NCBI RefSeq assembly: GCF_900217235.1
Contig: NZ_LT907975.1
Span: forward strand, 3,385,001 to 3,449,000
From: Pseudodesulfovibrio profundus
Lineage (GTDB): Bacteria; Desulfobacterota; Desulfovibrionia; Desulfovibrionales; Desulfovibrionaceae
Direction of reading: 5' to 3'
Length of the DNA stretch: 64,000 nucleotides
The notes beneath the pieces are model-generated. The model made no database searches. It worked only from the letters and a program-made list of their open reading frames with translations, and was not told the DNA's origin. A program made the translations under genes and the position numbers. Below, one piece after another: positions 35,394 through 46,089 of the stretch; the first letter of the stretch is position 1, and every line of letters begins with the position of its first letter.

Positions 35394-35420
35394 ATATCGA
35401 GGCACAACGCAGAAACAATA

Positions 35421-35454
35421 AAAAAAGGGAGCAAAATGACGCTCCCTTTTTTTA
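35421..35454. terminator. Bidirectional terminator
   Basis: Nine-bp stem AAAGGGAGC/GCTCCCTTT (35425-35433 with 35442-35450) with A and T runs on both sides, between convergent genes. Confidence 0.9.
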
Positions 35455-35496
35455 TTGCAGTTGGTTCACCGAATGATTCATTGCGTATACGGACGG

Positions 35497-37878
35497 TTAC
35501 GAGTCTTCCCGGTTGCGTATACGCATCCCGTTCAAACGTCCTTCAATATACTGACTGAGCGCAGAGACCGCTCTGTCCGATGAGCGGAAGACCGGAATGC
35601 CTGCGGCAATGAGTTGGCGAATCAGAGGCTCGTAGAGCAACCCGGCATCCACGGTGCAGACAATAGGGGTGGTGGTTTCGCGAGCCAGCTCTGCCAGCAT
35701 GGGAACAATGGCCGCTTCTTCGGTGTCACCCAGTTTCGCACCAAGTGAGGGCGACATGGGAACCAGACCGATGACCACCGCGTCAACACTGGGGGCGTTG
35801 CACAGCGCCCGGGCCGCTTCAACATGGGTTTCATCATCGGCGGCAGGGGTTACGTCCAGTGGATTTCTGGCTGTTACCAGACTGTCCAGTCGCTTCTCTC
35901 TGAACAGCTGTTCGAGTCGCTCAAGGGTCTCTTCTCCGATGGGCGCCAATTGCATGGCAAAGTCGTCGGACTCGATGGAATCCGCCATGCCCACCGCCTC
36001 GAAACCTGCGGCGGAAAGGGCAGCCAGCCGGTTGCCCCTGATCTCTTTGCCGTTGAGGCGCTGGGCAAGGACAACGAGATTCTGGAATTCCGTGAAGCTG
36101 CGCGCAACGATGGCACCGGCCTGTCGCACGCAGGATTCGCAGACCATGTAGTCCCCGGCCAGCGATGCGGTGTGACCTGCGGTGGCATCTTTGCCTTCCT
36201 GGGTGCGCCCCGCCTTGTAAAAGATGACGTCCTTGCCGGAGAGCACGGCTTCCCGTACGGCTTTGCAAAAGGCCAGCCCGTCGAGGTCCTTGAATCCCTC
36301 GGCGTAGATGGCGATGACATCCACATCGTCGGCATCCTTGAAAAACGTTGCCATGTCGCCAAGGGTGAGATCGTTCTGATTCCCCATGGAGATCATGTAG
36401 GCTGGTTCGATCTCCGGGCTTTGGGCCAGTCGGGTGAGCATGAACGCGCCGGACTGCGACACCAGAGCCGTGCGCTGATACGGTTTGCCGTGGGATTTGG
36501 GAAACTTGTTTTCCGGTATGAACCATGTGTCGTACCGCCCCGGATGCGAGACCACGCCCATGCTGTTACCGCCAAGGAAAACTGGACCGGTGCCCCGCTT
36601 GTGGGCGGCATCCACCTTGGCTGCCATGACTTCGGCCCGTTCGCGGCTCTCTTCGGTTTCGCCCATGCCGCCGGGGATAAGCATGACGCTGTTCACCTTG
36701 TCCGAGGCAAGCACTTCGTCGATCAGTTCCGGCACCTGCTGGGCCGCCACTGCCACTACCAGTAAATCCAGATCATCTGTCAAAGCATCAAGATCAGGAA
36801 TGCAGCGCACTCCGTCCACGTCCTCAGCTCCCGGTTTGATGACCACGACATTGTCCTTGTTGAATCCGGCATCAAGCACATTCTTGAGAATGATCCGCCC
36901 AAAGTTCATGCGGGTGGTCGAAACACCCACGATGCCGATGGATTGGGGTGTGGTGATGGACTCGATCTTGTGAACAGGCCGTGGAACCGGTGTCGATTCG
37001 GGTAGAGAGAACTTGCACAGCCCATCGAGAGGCACCATCAGGTAGTCCGTGAAGGCAAAGGGGTTGATCTCCAATTCCTGCAAGACGAACGGCGCATCGG
37101 GATTTTGATAGGAAAAGTGACGACCGACTTCGATGAAAGCGCTGAAACATTCGATGATCTGCTCATCGGTGACGATGCGGCGTTGTCCGCGTGTCAGTCC
37201 GGCCAGTTTTTTGTAGGAGATGGTTTTCTTGAACAGCTCGAAAAACTGTGGCCCATCGATCATTTCCACGGACGCTGCCACAATGGCCTGACCTTTGCGA
37301 AAACGCTCGGCATACAGTTCGGTGTCCGTGCCTCCCAGTCCTGCGCTGAGGATGGTGCCGAACTCCCGGGTATGGCGCAGGCCAACGATCAGTTCGTTGC
37401 CGAAAGCCTCGGAATCAGGCGGCATGAACTGGACCAGCAGCACGCCTTTGATATCCTTGCTGATGGCCGAGACCAGTGTCTCGCCACTCAACCTCTGATA
37501 TGGCTCGGGTACGGTTTCCGGGTGACGCTCCATGAGCAGTGCGGCCTGCTCCGGGACTTCGTAGACCATGCGCCGGACTGTGGAGCGGACCTTGTTCGGG
37601 TCTTTGTCCACAATCCGCACGCCGCCCACTTCGGTTTTGTGCAGAATGGTGGGCGATACGATTTTGAGGACCGCCTTGTCGCCGGGCAGCGACAGGATGT
37701 CTTCATCGGGAATATGGTCGGTTCTCGGCAGCAGAAAACTGCGGGGCGGTGTCTCGGAACCGAGGTTGGCCAGAAAGTCATAGACCTCTGATTCATATAG
37801 GAAAAACCGACCTTCCGCGTGCGCCTGTTGCAGGCAGTTGGTCAGTGCGTCGAAGTTGATATGTGTACGTGGCTGCAT
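35497..37878 (-). CDS. ADP-forming acyl-CoA synthetase (acetate-CoA ligase type), copy 1
   Basis: A 793-residue single-chain NDP-forming acyl-CoA synthetase with rearranged order. An ATP-grasp domain comes first (about 10-290, LKIVSPTILHKTEVGGVRIV). A CoA-binding Rossmann domain follows (about 305-430, IGIVGVSTTRMNFGRIILKN), then the succinyl-CoA-ligase-like domains (about 460-790). Phospho-histidine His569 sits in AGHTASLAGD. Such enzymes conserve the acyl-CoA bond as ATP in anaerobes. Substrate choice is unknown. AAGGA precedes the ATG. A close paralog lies at 50334-52757. Confidence 0.88.
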   Translation of the reverse strand: MQPRTHINFDALTNCLQQAHAEGRFFLYESEVYDFLANLGSETPPRSFLLPRTDHIPDEDILSLPGDKAVLKIVSPTILHKTEVGGVRIVDKDPNKVRSTVRRMVYEVPEQAALLMERHPETVPEPYQRLSGETLVSAISKDIKGVLLVQFMPPDSEAFGNELIVGLRHTREFGTILSAGLGGTDTELYAERFRKGQAIVAASVEMIDGPQFFELFKKTISYKKLAGLTRGQRRIVTDEQIIECFSAFIEVGRHFSYQNPDAPFVLQELEINPFAFTDYLMVPLDGLCKFSLPESTPVPRPVHKIESITTPQSIGIVGVSTTRMNFGRIILKNVLDAGFNKDNVVVIKPGAEDVDGVRCIPDLDALTDDLDLLVVAVAAQQVPELIDEVLASDKVNSVMLIPGGMGETEESRERAEVMAAKVDAAHKRGTGPVFLGGNSMGVVSHPGRYDTWFIPENKFPKSHGKPYQRTALVSQSGAFMLTRLAQSPEIEPAYMISMGNQNDLTLGDMATFFKDADDVDVIAIYAEGFKDLDGLAFCKAVREAVLSGKDVIFYKAGRTQEGKDATAGHTASLAGDYMVCESCVRQAGAIVARSFTEFQNLVVLAQRLNGKEIRGNRLAALSAAGFEAVGMADSIESDDFAMQLAPIGEETLERLEQLFREKRLDSLVTARNPLDVTPAADDETHVEAARALCNAPSVDAVVIGLVPMSPSLGAKLGDTEEAAIVPMLAELARETTTPIVCTVDAGLLYEPLIRQLIAAGIPVFRSSDRAVSALSQYIEGRLNGMRIRNREDS

Positions 37879-38053
37879 TGATTATTCCTTGGGATTGGTG
37901 GCGTTCTACCCTTTGTAGCGTAGGGTTGTATGGTCTATCAAGTGGTGATGGATCGGGGGGTATGGCGGAAAAGTTGCTTGCATCCTGCCACGAAGGACGG
38001 TACTAACCACCGCGCCGGGGATTGCCCCGGCAATGCATTTTCCAGGAGCACCC

Positions 38054-39151
38054 ATGTCACTTAGTATAGGAATCGTCGGATTGCCCAACGTCGGCAAGTC
38101 CACCTTGTTCAACGCATTGACCAAGGCCCAGAACGCCGAAAGCGCCAACTATGCTTTCTGCACCATCGAACCCAACAAGGCCGTTGTGCCGGTCCCGGAC
38201 CCGCGCATCGACGTGCTGGCCGAACTGGTCAATCCCCAGCGTGTTCAGTATTCCACGGTGGATTTCGTGGATATCGCCGGACTGGTGGCAGGAGCCAGCA
38301 AGGGTGAGGGACTGGGTAACAAGTTCCTCGGCAACATTCGCGAAACGCAGGCCATTCTGCATGTCGTCCGTTGTTTCGATAACGACGACGTTATCCACGT
38401 GTCCAATTCCGTGGACCCGATCCGCGATATCGACGTCATCGAGACCGAGTTGATCCTGGCTGATGTACAGGTGCTGGAGAATCGTCTGGAGCGTATGGAA
38501 AAGATGCTCAAGGGCGACAAAACCCTGGCCCCGAAGATCGAGGCAGCCAAGGCGCTTGTCGAGCACATGAACGAAGGCCAGCCTGCATCGACCTTTGACA
38601 AGGAGATGAAAGGACTGGACGAACTGCTCGCCGAACTGCGTCTGATCACGGCCAAGAACGTCATCTATTGTGCCAATGTGGATGACGAAGGGGTCATGGA
38701 AGACAACGAGTACGTGAAGTTGGTTCGCGCCCTTGCAGAAGAGCGTGGTGCCGAGTTCGTCAAAATTTCCGCCAAGATGGAAGAAGAACTGCTCGGCCTC
38801 GACGATGAAGAGGCGCAGGAATTTCTTGATTCCTTCGGCATTGAAGAGTCCGGCTTGCATCAGATCATCCGCACCGGATTCAAATCCCTTGGGCTTATCA
38901 GCTATTTCACGGCCGGTGTGAAAGAGGTTCGCGCATGGACCATACATGACGGCGACAAGGCTCCGCAGGCAGCCGGTGTCATCCACACCGATTTCGAGCG
39001 CGGCTTCATTCGCGCCGAGGTTGTCGGATACGATCAGTACGTGGAGCACGGCTCCGAATCCAAATGTCGCACCGCTGGTGTGCTTCGGGTGGAAGGAAAG
39101 GAATACGTCATGAAAGATGGCGACGTCGTTCACTTTCTGTTCAACGTCTAG
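38054..39151 (+). CDS. ychF: Ribosome-binding ATPase YchF
   Basis: A 365-residue OBG-family P-loop protein that binds ATP more than GTP. G1 is [12 protein letters not shown] at the N-terminus, and G3 is in [24 protein letters not shown] helical insert (about 120-190) and the C-terminal TGS domain ([37 protein letters not shown]) follow. The start is ATG 38054 with CAGGAGC upstream. It stands alone with its own terminator. Confidence 0.96.
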   Translation: MSLSIGIVGLPNVGKSTLFNALTKAQNAESANYAFCTIEPNKAVVPVPDPRIDVLAELVNPQRVQYSTVDFVDIAGLVAGASKGEGLGNKFLGNIRETQAILHVVRCFDNDDVIHVSNSVDPIRDIDVIETELILADVQVLENRLERMEKMLKGDKTLAPKIEAAKALVEHMNEGQPASTFDKEMKGLDELLAELRLITAKNVIYCANVDDEGVMEDNEYVKLVRALAEERGAEFVKISAKMEEELLGLDDEEAQEFLDSFGIEESGLHQIIRTGFKSLGLISYFTAGVKEVRAWTIHDGDKAPQAAGVIHTDFERGFIRAEVVGYDQYVEHGSESKCRTAGVLRVEGKEYVMKDGDVVHFLFNV

Positions 39152-39192
39152 TCGATTTGGCCTTTCGCGGTTCGACCGCAACAGAATATATG

Positions 39193-39231
39193 CGATGCAT
39201 CATCGGTTTATCCGGTGATGCATCGTTTTTT
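39193..39231 (+). terminator. Terminator after ychF
   Basis: Perfect ten-bp stem CGATGCATCA/TGATGCATCG (39193-39202 with 39216-39225) followed by seven T. Confidence 0.9.
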
Positions 39232-39257
39232 TGTGCGATCGTAGCCGAAGGGCCAAA

Positions 39258-40823
39258 TCAGGCGGCCGGTTCCACATTGTCCTGTGCAGGCGATTCCTTG
39301 ATAGCGGGCTCTCCAGCAACATACACTTGGGAAATGTAGATATCGGCAATGGTCTCGGGCGCTACGGCAGTGGGGTCTGCTGCCAGCACCACCAGATCGG
39401 CAACCTTGCCGACCTCGATGCTGCCACGCTCGGTTTCATCGAAGCCACTGTACGCTGCATCGCTGGTGAACATCCGCAACGCCTCGGTTACCGTGAGCGC
39501 CTGTTCCGGCACGGGGTGGAGTACGGCAGACTGTACGCCTTTGAGCGGGCTGTACGGAGTGATGGGGCCGTCGGAGCCGCCACACATGACTATGCCCTTG
39601 TCGAGCATGGTTCGGTACGGCTGAATCCGCTGCATGCGCTCCGGCCCAAACCACCGAATGTAATCGTCCCAGACCACGAGGTACGGGAGAAAGGAAGGTT
39701 GCATGGAGGCAATAATACCTGCGGCTGCCATCCTGTTCATCTGATCCTCGGTGGGGATTTCGCAGTGCTCGATGCGGTGCCGGTGGTTGTCGCGGGGATG
39801 GGCGGCAATGGCCCGTTCCATGGCCGTCAGTACCTGTTCGACCGCGCCGTCCATCTCGCAGTGAATGGCAACCTGCAAGCCTGCCCGGTGGGAGTGGAGG
39901 ATGAAGTCATCCATCTGCTTCTGTGTGAAATTCAGTGATCCATAATTGTCTGGATCATGGGAATACGGCTCTAATACCGCAGCAGTTTGAGCGCTCATGG
40001 CTCCATCGGCGCAGATGCATCCGCCAATGCGCGGCAGGCCGAGTTCCACTGTCTCTTCAATGTCCATGACCTGATTCCAGACAATGGTATGCACCGGGAA
40101 ACGGTTCTGGTTGGCTACTACAACCCGTGTGCCGCCCGGGCCGAATTCCCCACCCTCCAGACAGTGCATGGAGGTGATGCCCTGCTTGAGTGCGGCGTGA
40201 CAGGCTGCTTCGTACCCGGCCAATCGTACCCGCTCGGGGGTCAGGTTGTTGACCATGGGAAAGACATGGCTGAGTGCACCGGGATCACGCACGACACCGG
40301 TGGGACCATTTGGCCCGATATCCATGCCGGGTAAGTCGGGTGGCAGGTCGAGCAGGTCAAGGGCGAGGCTGTTGAGCATGCATAAATGCCATGAAGCGTG
40401 CACGAGCATGACCGGCCGATCCGGGCTGGCTGCATCCAGTTCTTCCTTGAGCGGAACCCGCGCCTCACGCAGGTTGAGTTCATTCATGGAATACCCGAGC
40501 ACCCACGCATCAGCTGCAGTGGTGCTCGCACGCTGGCTTACCCTGTCGTAAACGGTTTCCAGACAATCCGTATCGCGCAGATCAATGCCGTTGAGCACTT
40601 GACCGGTCAGCCCGAGGTGCTGGTGAGTATCGATGAAGCCGGGAAGGATGGTTTGTCCCTGCATGTCGTAGGCATCCCAGCCCGCGTGGATGAGATGGGC
40701 GAGATCCGCATGGGAGCCGAGCGCAGCGATGCGACCGTTATCCACGCCCACGCAGTCATACCGCGTTTCGTTTGCGTCCATGGAGATGACAACCGCATTG
40801 GTCAGAATGAATCGTTCGTGCAT
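39258..40823 (-). CDS. YtcJ-type metal-dependent amidohydrolase
   Basis: A 521-residue TIM-barrel hydrolase of the Amidohydro_3/YtcJ group. Metal ligands are visible: HxH in FIDTHQHLG, then VAIHCEMDG, HRIEHCE and the aspartate in CGGSDGP. The N- and C-terminal strands form the usual composite beta domain (ILPGFIDTH, then GKVADLVVLAADP). There is no signal peptide, so it is cytoplasmic. The substrate is unknown; the family acts on N-acyl amides and cyclic imides. ATG 40823 has AAAGGA seven bases upstream. It is convergent with ychF. Confidence 0.87.
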   Translation of the reverse strand: MHERFILTNAVVISMDANETRYDCVGVDNGRIAALGSHADLAHLIHAGWDAYDMQGQTILPGFIDTHQHLGLTGQVLNGIDLRDTDCLETVYDRVSQRASTTAADAWVLGYSMNELNLREARVPLKEELDAASPDRPVMLVHASWHLCMLNSLALDLLDLPPDLPGMDIGPNGPTGVVRDPGALSHVFPMVNNLTPERVRLAGYEAACHAALKQGITSMHCLEGGEFGPGGTRVVVANQNRFPVHTIVWNQVMDIEETVELGLPRIGGCICADGAMSAQTAAVLEPYSHDPDNYGSLNFTQKQMDDFILHSHRAGLQVAIHCEMDGAVEQVLTAMERAIAAHPRDNHRHRIEHCEIPTEDQMNRMAAAGIIASMQPSFLPYLVVWDDYIRWFGPERMQRIQPYRTMLDKGIVMCGGSDGPITPYSPLKGVQSAVLHPVPEQALTVTEALRMFTSDAAYSGFDETERGSIEVGKVADLVVLAADPTAVAPETIADIYISQVYVAGEPAIKESPAQDNVEPAA

Positions 40824-40953
40824 GAGCGTGTCCTTTGAGAATAAGCGATATCCTGCACCGCACCTCATGCCTTGTCCAGATGGAATGCATGCCTCACCTC
40901 CATCTTTCTTGCATTAATGCGCTTGGAGCACTCGATCCGTGTTGGCAAGACAC

Positions 40954-40986
40954 AAAAAAGCCCGCCTCATAGATGAAGCGGGCTTT
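40954..40986 (-). terminator. Terminator after the aldolase gene
   Basis: Nine-bp stem AAAGCCCGC/GCGGGCTTT (40957-40965 with 40978-40986), followed on the minus strand by TTTTTT. Confidence 0.85.
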
Positions 40987-41006
40987 GGTCTGAACATGTG
41001 ATTTGT

Positions 41007-42275
41007 CTAGTCGTCGAAGTCGCCTTCGGGACCCTTGTCGGTGTCGATCTCGGCAGCAAGAGACTTGATCTTTTCCTCGGTCCATTCGTTGGGATCTTCA
41101 AACTGTTCAACCTTGGCGCCCAGGTCGTAGGAACCGGCCTTGAGGATCAGGTCGCAGGCGATGTCTGCGGTGTCCTTGGCATTGAAGACGTCGACGAGCA
41201 GGTGGTGGACAAAGCCATCAACGGCATCGACCATACGCTCGCGCACGGCTTCGGACTGTCCCTGCCAACGACGCTCGAAGGGCAGGTTGAGCTTCTTGTA
41301 GTTGCCGCCGGAGATGCCGTTGGCGTCGGCGTATTCGACCATCTCATTCCAGAGTGCGTCTTCGAGACCTTCGCCGGTGACTTTGTCGAACCGACCGTCC
41401 TCGGTCATGATGGCGTTGCCGAAGTCATTGACTTTGACTCCCCAGCCGATCATCTGCAGGGCAGTGGCCACGTTGGCCTTGGTGGTTCTGGTCTTGGCAG
41501 CGATTTCTCTCAGGCGGCTGGAGTCGTTACCGGAGGTACCGTGCTGTGCACCGGAAGTTCCGTACGGCTCAAGGGCCTTGTGGATGTCGGCGGTGATGTC
41601 CACCTGGATGCCTTCGCCGGAAGCCTCGATGCCGTGAGTGGTGCCGTTGTTCAGGGCGATCCAGTCAGGACACAGGCCGTGGGCATTCAGGCCCTGGCAA
41701 AGAAATTTAGCTTCAACAGGCGTGGAGAGACCGAACTCACCCTTGATTTCACCGATCTCGGTTTCGTAGCCGGCCCAACCCGGGATGGCGGAGGAAACTT
41801 CGATGTTGGCGAGGAGGTTGAGGTCGTCGGTCATGTGGGATGCATCAATGGCAATGGAGGTTACGCCAGTGTCGAAAAGGGAGGGGATTTCCGCTTTGGC
41901 AACCGGAACGTCTTCCCATTTCTTCATGAAGTAATGGTCAGCGTGCACGGCCACCGGAATGGTGATGCCGAGCTTGTTGCATGCGTAATCCACACGACGA
42001 GCTATGTTCCACAGGGTGGTGGGGCAGTAGGTGGATTCGCTTCGTGCAATCTCGATGATGATGGCTGCATTGGCACGCTGCGCAGCTTTCAGGGCACCCT
42101 CGATAATGAACATGTTGCGCCCGTTGGCAGCGATTGTCATGGCCTGGCCCTTTTCGAGCATTGCGCGGTCAATGACCTTGCCGCTGACGATCAACGCCTG
42201 TGAATTGGGGAAATTCTGGACGACATTCGGCGGACGGCCTACAGCGAGTGCTTTTTTGAACGTATCTTGGGACAT
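41007..42275 (-). CDS. fba: Class II fructose-bisphosphate aldolase-family protein
   Basis: A 422-residue zinc-dependent aldolase of the long class II type, used in glycolysis or gluconeogenesis. Ligand and active-site stretches include VAVHADHYFMKK (zinc histidine), TSIAIDASHMT, then EIGEIKGEFGLSTPVEAKF, the late histidine in IALNNGTTHGI, and GAQHGTSG. It is longer than E. coli FbaA (359) through a C-terminal extension from about 320 to the end. ATG 42275 has TAAGGAGG at ideal spacing. It is a single gene between two terminators. Confidence 0.85.
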   Translation of the reverse strand: MSQDTFKKALAVGRPPNVVQNFPNSQALIVSGKVIDRAMLEKGQAMTIAANGRNMFIIEGALKAAQRANAAIIIEIARSESTYCPTTLWNIARRVDYACNKLGITIPVAVHADHYFMKKWEDVPVAKAEIPSLFDTGVTSIAIDASHMTDDLNLLANIEVSSAIPGWAGYETEIGEIKGEFGLSTPVEAKFLCQGLNAHGLCPDWIALNNGTTHGIEASGEGIQVDITADIHKALEPYGTSGAQHGTSGNDSSRLREIAAKTRTTKANVATALQMIGWGVKVNDFGNAIMTEDGRFDKVTGEGLEDALWNEMVEYADANGISGGNYKKLNLPFERRWQGQSEAVRERMVDAVDGFVHHLLVDVFNAKDTADIACDLILKAGSYDLGAKVEQFEDPNEWTEEKIKSLAAEIDTDKGPEGDFDD

Positions 42276-42400
42276 GCCCTTCCTCCTTAAAAGAAAAAAA
42301 TGTGCGATTGTGAAGCGTCGAAGCGCAAACACCAATTAAAACCAATTGTACTGAAAAGTCAAAATACAACGTGGAGATTTTGTCAAAAAACACATGAAAT

Positions 42401-42436
42401 CCCCTCCCCGGTGTCGCTAGTGACCCGGAGAGGGGG
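42401..42436 (-). terminator. Hairpin after the first CII-like gene
   Basis: GC-rich imperfect stem-loop (CCCCTC...CCGG pairing with CCGG...AGGGG) downstream of the CII-like gene on the minus strand and upstream of the aldolase promoter region. It is followed there by TTTCATGTGTTTTTTG. Confidence 0.6.
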
Positions 42437-42460
42437 GCGCTTTGGGTTCTCGCAAGGCTG

Positions 42461-42778
42461 CTACATGGTTGCAGCCTGGCGGCGTACACGCTTGGAGGCC
42501 TTTCTGTGCTGCCTCGGTTCGGGTGTTTCAACACCCTCCAGCGGTATCAGCGTGTAGCCGAGTTCTCGGGCCATGAACTCAAGAATGGAGACATTGCGTG
42601 TCACCTTGCAGATCTTGAACATGGTCTCTGCGCCCAGCTTTGCATGGTTGTCGAACGGGTTCAATTCTCGAAGCAGTGTCGAATACGGCTTCTTGATTTC
42701 CCTGCATACCTGTTTGGCAGGTACGCGGCCTTCCAAAACGATGTCTTGCATCTTTTTGGTCAGATTCTTCTCAAACAT
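42461..42778 (-). CDS. Phage CII-like regulator, copy 1
   Basis: A 105-residue protein of the phage regulatory CII/CP76 family. The helix-turn-helix region AKQVCREIKKPYSTLLRELNPFD (about 21-43) and AKLGAETMFKICKVTRNVSILEFMARELGY are characteristic. A basic tail (RQHRKASKRVRR) is unique to this copy. It shares about half its first 80 residues with the protein at 46090-46338. No phage structural gene is near, so it is likely a domesticated regulator with unknown targets. GGGGGT precedes the ATG. Confidence 0.8.
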   Translation of the reverse strand: MFEKNLTKKMQDIVLEGRVPAKQVCREIKKPYSTLLRELNPFDNHAKLGAETMFKICKVTRNVSILEFMARELGYTLIPLEGVETPEPRQHRKASKRVRRQAATM

Positions 42779-42958
42779 GCTTTACCCCCCACATGTTTAA
42801 AGTTGCTGCCTAGTCACAAAGTTAGCCTAATTTTCAGTTTTGCGTCAACGGCTATCGGAAAAAGAATAGCCCTTTTTCCCTTTGCCACCGTGTTTTAAAC
42901 GTCGATCGGTAGTTATGTTGACCAGTTGGCTGATATAGGGATGGTGTATAAAAAATAC

Positions 42959-42996
42959 AAAAAAACTTCGCCTGAACGAGAAGTCCAGGCGAAGTT
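42959..42996 (-). terminator. Terminator after the alpha/beta hydrolase gene
   Basis: Perfect 11-bp stem AACTTCGCCTG/CAGGCGAAGTT (42964-42974 with 42986-42996), followed on the minus strand by seven T. Confidence 0.9.
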
Positions 42997-43022
42997 GCAA
43001 GATTGTGACGTAAAAACCGGTT

Positions 43023-43538
43023 TTATGGAGAAGGGAACGACTGGAGATAATGGGCAAGCAGTGAGGTCATGGTGTCGATGGAAGCTGAAAGACGGTGGTC
43101 GTCGGGAAGAGCGTGCAATGCCGCACGATGGAGTTTGGCAAAACGAATGGAGTTGTCCACTGGCACGACATCGTCCTGCCAGCCGTGGATCACGGTGATG
43201 GATTCTGGGAGTCCCGAGAATACATGAACGTCATAGCCTTTGAGGTAAAAGGCGGGAGCGAGGAGAAACAGCCCGTCAACCTGGGCCTGCTTGGCAACGG
43301 CAGTCGCTACGTAGCCGCCCATGCTGGAGCCGAGCAGGATAGTCGGACCTTTGGCATCGGAAAGGATGTCTGCCAGACGTTGGACGCGGTCGTCGGGATT
43401 TTCCAGGTCGCTGAAGTCCGGTGCTTCAAGCGTGTATCCCAGAGATTTTGCGGTTTCAGCAAAGGCAGTGCTTTTGGCTCCCCATGGTTCACTCAATGAA
43501 CCATGGCACCAGATCAGGCGAGTAGGCGTACTTGTCAT
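43023..43538 (-). CDS. Small alpha/beta hydrolase (YqiA-like)
   Basis: A 171-residue single-domain hydrolase. The strand RLIWCHGSLSEPWGAKS carries the oxyanion region, and the nucleophile elbow is ILLGSSMGGYVA (serine in GSSMGG, about 72). The acid is in HGWQDDVVP (about 122) and the histidine in PDDHRL (about 150). It lacks a lid domain and is cytoplasmic, as expected for an esterase or thioesterase of unknown substrate. It ends 52 bp before the hybrid kinase gene on the same strand but reads first in neither; co-transcription after the kinase (36 bp gap) is likely. Confidence 0.78.
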   Translation of the reverse strand: MTSTPTRLIWCHGSLSEPWGAKSTAFAETAKSLGYTLEAPDFSDLENPDDRVQRLADILSDAKGPTILLGSSMGGYVATAVAKQAQVDGLFLLAPAFYLKGYDVHVFSGLPESITVIHGWQDDVVPVDNSIRFAKLHRAALHALPDDHRLSASIDTMTSLLAHYLQSFPSP

Positions 43539-43574
43539 GCGAGGCTCCCTTGGTCTTGCTGTGTTAGTGAATTA

Positions 43575-45830
43575 TTATAGCTTGCTAATCCTTTTCACGT
43601 AATCGTCGAGTCGGGACAGGGTGTGCTCCATGGCTTCGCTGGATGCTTCGTCACGAATGTCCTTCATGAGTTGCCCACCTATGTCGATAATCTTCTGAAG
43701 CGGAATGCTGTGGCCTCGGTCGATGATGTCTTCACCAAGGGCCTTGAGTGAACTGATATCGTTTCGCTCCAGGGCAAAACGGGAAGCGTCAAGCGTCCGT
43801 TGTAATTCGTTCAGGTCATCAACCGTCGGTCGGGGCGCACTTGTATCCGGGGCGGTCACGGATATCAGCATGTCGAACAGCGCGCTCTTTTTTACCGGTT
43901 TGGCCAGATAGCCGTCAGCGCCGGCATCCATGCATTTTTGTGCATCCTCAGCCATTGCATATGCGGTCATGGCAATAATCGGAGTGGGCGGACGTTTTTG
44001 TTCCTTTTCCCATTCCCGGATCGTCCGGATGGCTTCATAGCCGTCCATGGTGGGCATTTGGATATCCATGAGTACGCAGTCGTACTCTGCTTCCATGAAA
44101 TCTTCGACTCCGGCTTTGCCGTTTGTCTTTACCGTGAGTGTGCAGGGCGTATTGCGCAGATAGGTCTGAATGACGAAGGCATTGTAACTGGAGTCTTCGA
44201 CCATCAGGATGTTCAGTTCAGGTGGTACGTTGATAGCGACTTCCTGCGCCGGTGACGGAACAGAAGGAACAGCATCGAGCTGGTCCCGTTCCAGGCTGAT
44301 GGTGAAATTGAATGTGCACCCTTTCCCCAGCTCGCTTTCGACCCAAATACGCCCGTCCATCAGTTGAACAAGCTGTTTGCTGATGGCGAGTCCGAGTCCG
44401 GTTCCACCGAATTCGCGGGTTGTGGACCCGTCGGCCTGCGTGAATGCATCGAATATGGAGTCCAGTTTGTTCGTGGGGATTCCCGGGCCGGTGTCGCTCA
44501 CCGAAAAGAGCAGTGTCATGCGATTTGACTGTTCTTCGACTCGTTCAACCGTGAACTTGATATCCCCTTCCTGAGTGAACTTGGCCGCATTGCCCAGCAG
44601 GTTTATCATGATCTGCTGGAGTCGCTCCGGGTCGCCAATGTATCGGTCTGGCAAGGTTGCATTGACCGTGCAGGAGAAGTTGATGGGCTTTTCATTAAGC
44701 TTGGCATCGATGAGCGTGCAGGTCTTGTCCACGACTTCGCTGAGGCTGAAACCGCGCTTTTCAAGAGAGAGGTGGCCGGCTTCGATCTTGGAAAGGTCGA
44801 GGATATCGTTGAGGATGATGAGCAGGTTCTCTCCGGCATTTCGGAAGACCTGAACATACTGAGCCTGATCCTTGTCCAGTTTGGTGTCGGCCAGCACATC
44901 GGCCATCCCGAGAATGGCGTTCATGGGTGTGCGGATTTCATGGCTCATGCTGGCAAGAAAACTGCTTTTGGCCAGGTTTGCCACTTCCGCATACCGTTTG
45001 GCGTTCTGGACATCGATCAACGCCTGATTCAGTGATTCGTTCTTCTGCTTGAGTTCCAGGGTACGGTCCCGGACAGTCTGCTCAAGGGCGTTCTTGTGCT
45101 CTTCAAGTCGAGTCTTGGAAAGCTGGAGGTCATCCACGAGGTGTTTGAGGGAGTCGCGCATGTCGTCGATGGCGCGAGCCAGAGAACCAAGTTCCCCCTT
45201 GAGGTCTGTTTCGATTGGCGCGTCGAGATCGCCTTCGGCAATGGTGATGGTTGCTTCTTCAAGTCGCTTCAACGGATCAAAGAGGTGCTTGCGCGAACAG
45301 GATATGATCATCCGTGAAAGCAGAAAAATCATGATGGCACTCAGGCCAAGGGTGATCCCTGCATAGACCATCATATCGTGGTGAATCTTATCAAGGGAGA
45401 TGGCGATATTGAAGGTGCCGATCCAGTCGTCGAACTTGCGAATTTCTACGGATCGCGTTTTGAAGCCGCTATTGTTTTTAAAGAACGCGAAGGAGTTTCC
45501 TGTATAGGGCGCCTTGGTCTGCGACGCCATGGTTTCGCGGCCGGTGATGACCTGGGCGAAGACCACCATGGAATCCTGGTGCAAGGCATGGATAAAGTCT
45601 CTTGCGGCTGTGTGATCCACCTGCCAGACGGCTGAACTCAGCGTGGATTCGGCCAGAGTGGCCAGGCTGTCAATTCGCTCGTCCACCTGCTGGAGGGTCC
45701 GAAGGGTATTGAGGCCTACAATAATGAAGGAGAAAAGGACGACGCCCACTGTTACCATCAATGTTTGAGACAGGGCCGCCTTGCGACATAGGGGGCCTGG
45801 TGGAGTCGTTTTCCTTGTGTTGCTGCTCAT
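43575..45830 (-). CDS. Hybrid sensor histidine kinase with receiver domain
   Basis: A 751-residue inner-membrane kinase. Two membrane segments (about 20-42 and 155-175) bracket a periplasmic sensor, followed by HAMP (about 180-235), a coiled coil, HisKA with the phosphorylated His in [18 protein letters not shown] (about 297), and HATPase_c ([26 protein letters not shown]). A receiver domain has Asp in [15 protein letters not shown]. The last 100 residues are helical and might be a degenerate HPt domain, but no clear HxxKG motif is seen. The frame opens at TTG 45869; ATG 45830 is preferred although its ribosome-binding site is weak. Confidence 0.92.
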   Translation of the reverse strand: MSSNTRKTTPPGPLCRKAALSQTLMVTVGVVLFSFIIVGLNTLRTLQQVDERIDSLATLAESTLSSAVWQVDHTAARDFIHALHQDSMVVFAQVITGRETMASQTKAPYTGNSFAFFKNNSGFKTRSVEIRKFDDWIGTFNIAISLDKIHHDMMVYAGITLGLSAIMIFLLSRMIISCSRKHLFDPLKRLEEATITIAEGDLDAPIETDLKGELGSLARAIDDMRDSLKHLVDDLQLSKTRLEEHKNALEQTVRDRTLELKQKNESLNQALIDVQNAKRYAEVANLAKSSFLASMSHEIRTPMNAILGMADVLADTKLDKDQAQYVQVFRNAGENLLIILNDILDLSKIEAGHLSLEKRGFSLSEVVDKTCTLIDAKLNEKPINFSCTVNATLPDRYIGDPERLQQIMINLLGNAAKFTQEGDIKFTVERVEEQSNRMTLLFSVSDTGPGIPTNKLDSIFDAFTQADGSTTREFGGTGLGLAISKQLVQLMDGRIWVESELGKGCTFNFTISLERDQLDAVPSVPSPAQEVAINVPPELNILMVEDSSYNAFVIQTYLRNTPCTLTVKTNGKAGVEDFMEAEYDCVLMDIQMPTMDGYEAIRTIREWEKEQKRPPTPIIAMTAYAMAEDAQKCMDAGADGYLAKPVKKSALFDMLISVTAPDTSAPRPTVDDLNELQRTLDASRFALERNDISSLKALGEDIIDRGHSIPLQKIIDIGGQLMKDIRDEASSEAMEHTLSRLDDYVKRISKL

Positions 45831-46033
45831 GTTTTCCGCGGGTATAGGGTTCAAAATACCCCTATTCAATATGTTTTTCAGAAAAAATGCGCAAGGATGG
45901 TCGGATTATTTTTGATAAGTTTCGGATATTCATGCCTTGTTCACTTCTGTGAGGGGCGTGCTTGTCAATGTCCAAAGCAATGTCGGCCTTGGCTGTAGTA
46001 CGATCTGTAGGATGATGAGTGCTGGTGTGAAGA

Positions 46034-46062
46034 CAAAAAAAGGCTGATCCGAAGATCAGCCT
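46034..46062 (-). terminator. Terminator after the second CII-like gene
   Basis: Perfect nine-bp stem AGGCTGATC/GATCAGCCT (46041-46049 with 46054-46062) with a CGAA loop, followed on the minus strand by seven T. Confidence 0.9.
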
Positions 46063-46089
46063 GAGGAGTGTTGCCTTGGTTGCGATGAT

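Noticed and set aside
43575-43880. An HPt domain at the C-terminus of the hybrid kinase
   Set aside because: A histidine lies in [10 protein letters not shown], but the HxxKG context and following glycine pattern are missing, so the domain is not claimed.
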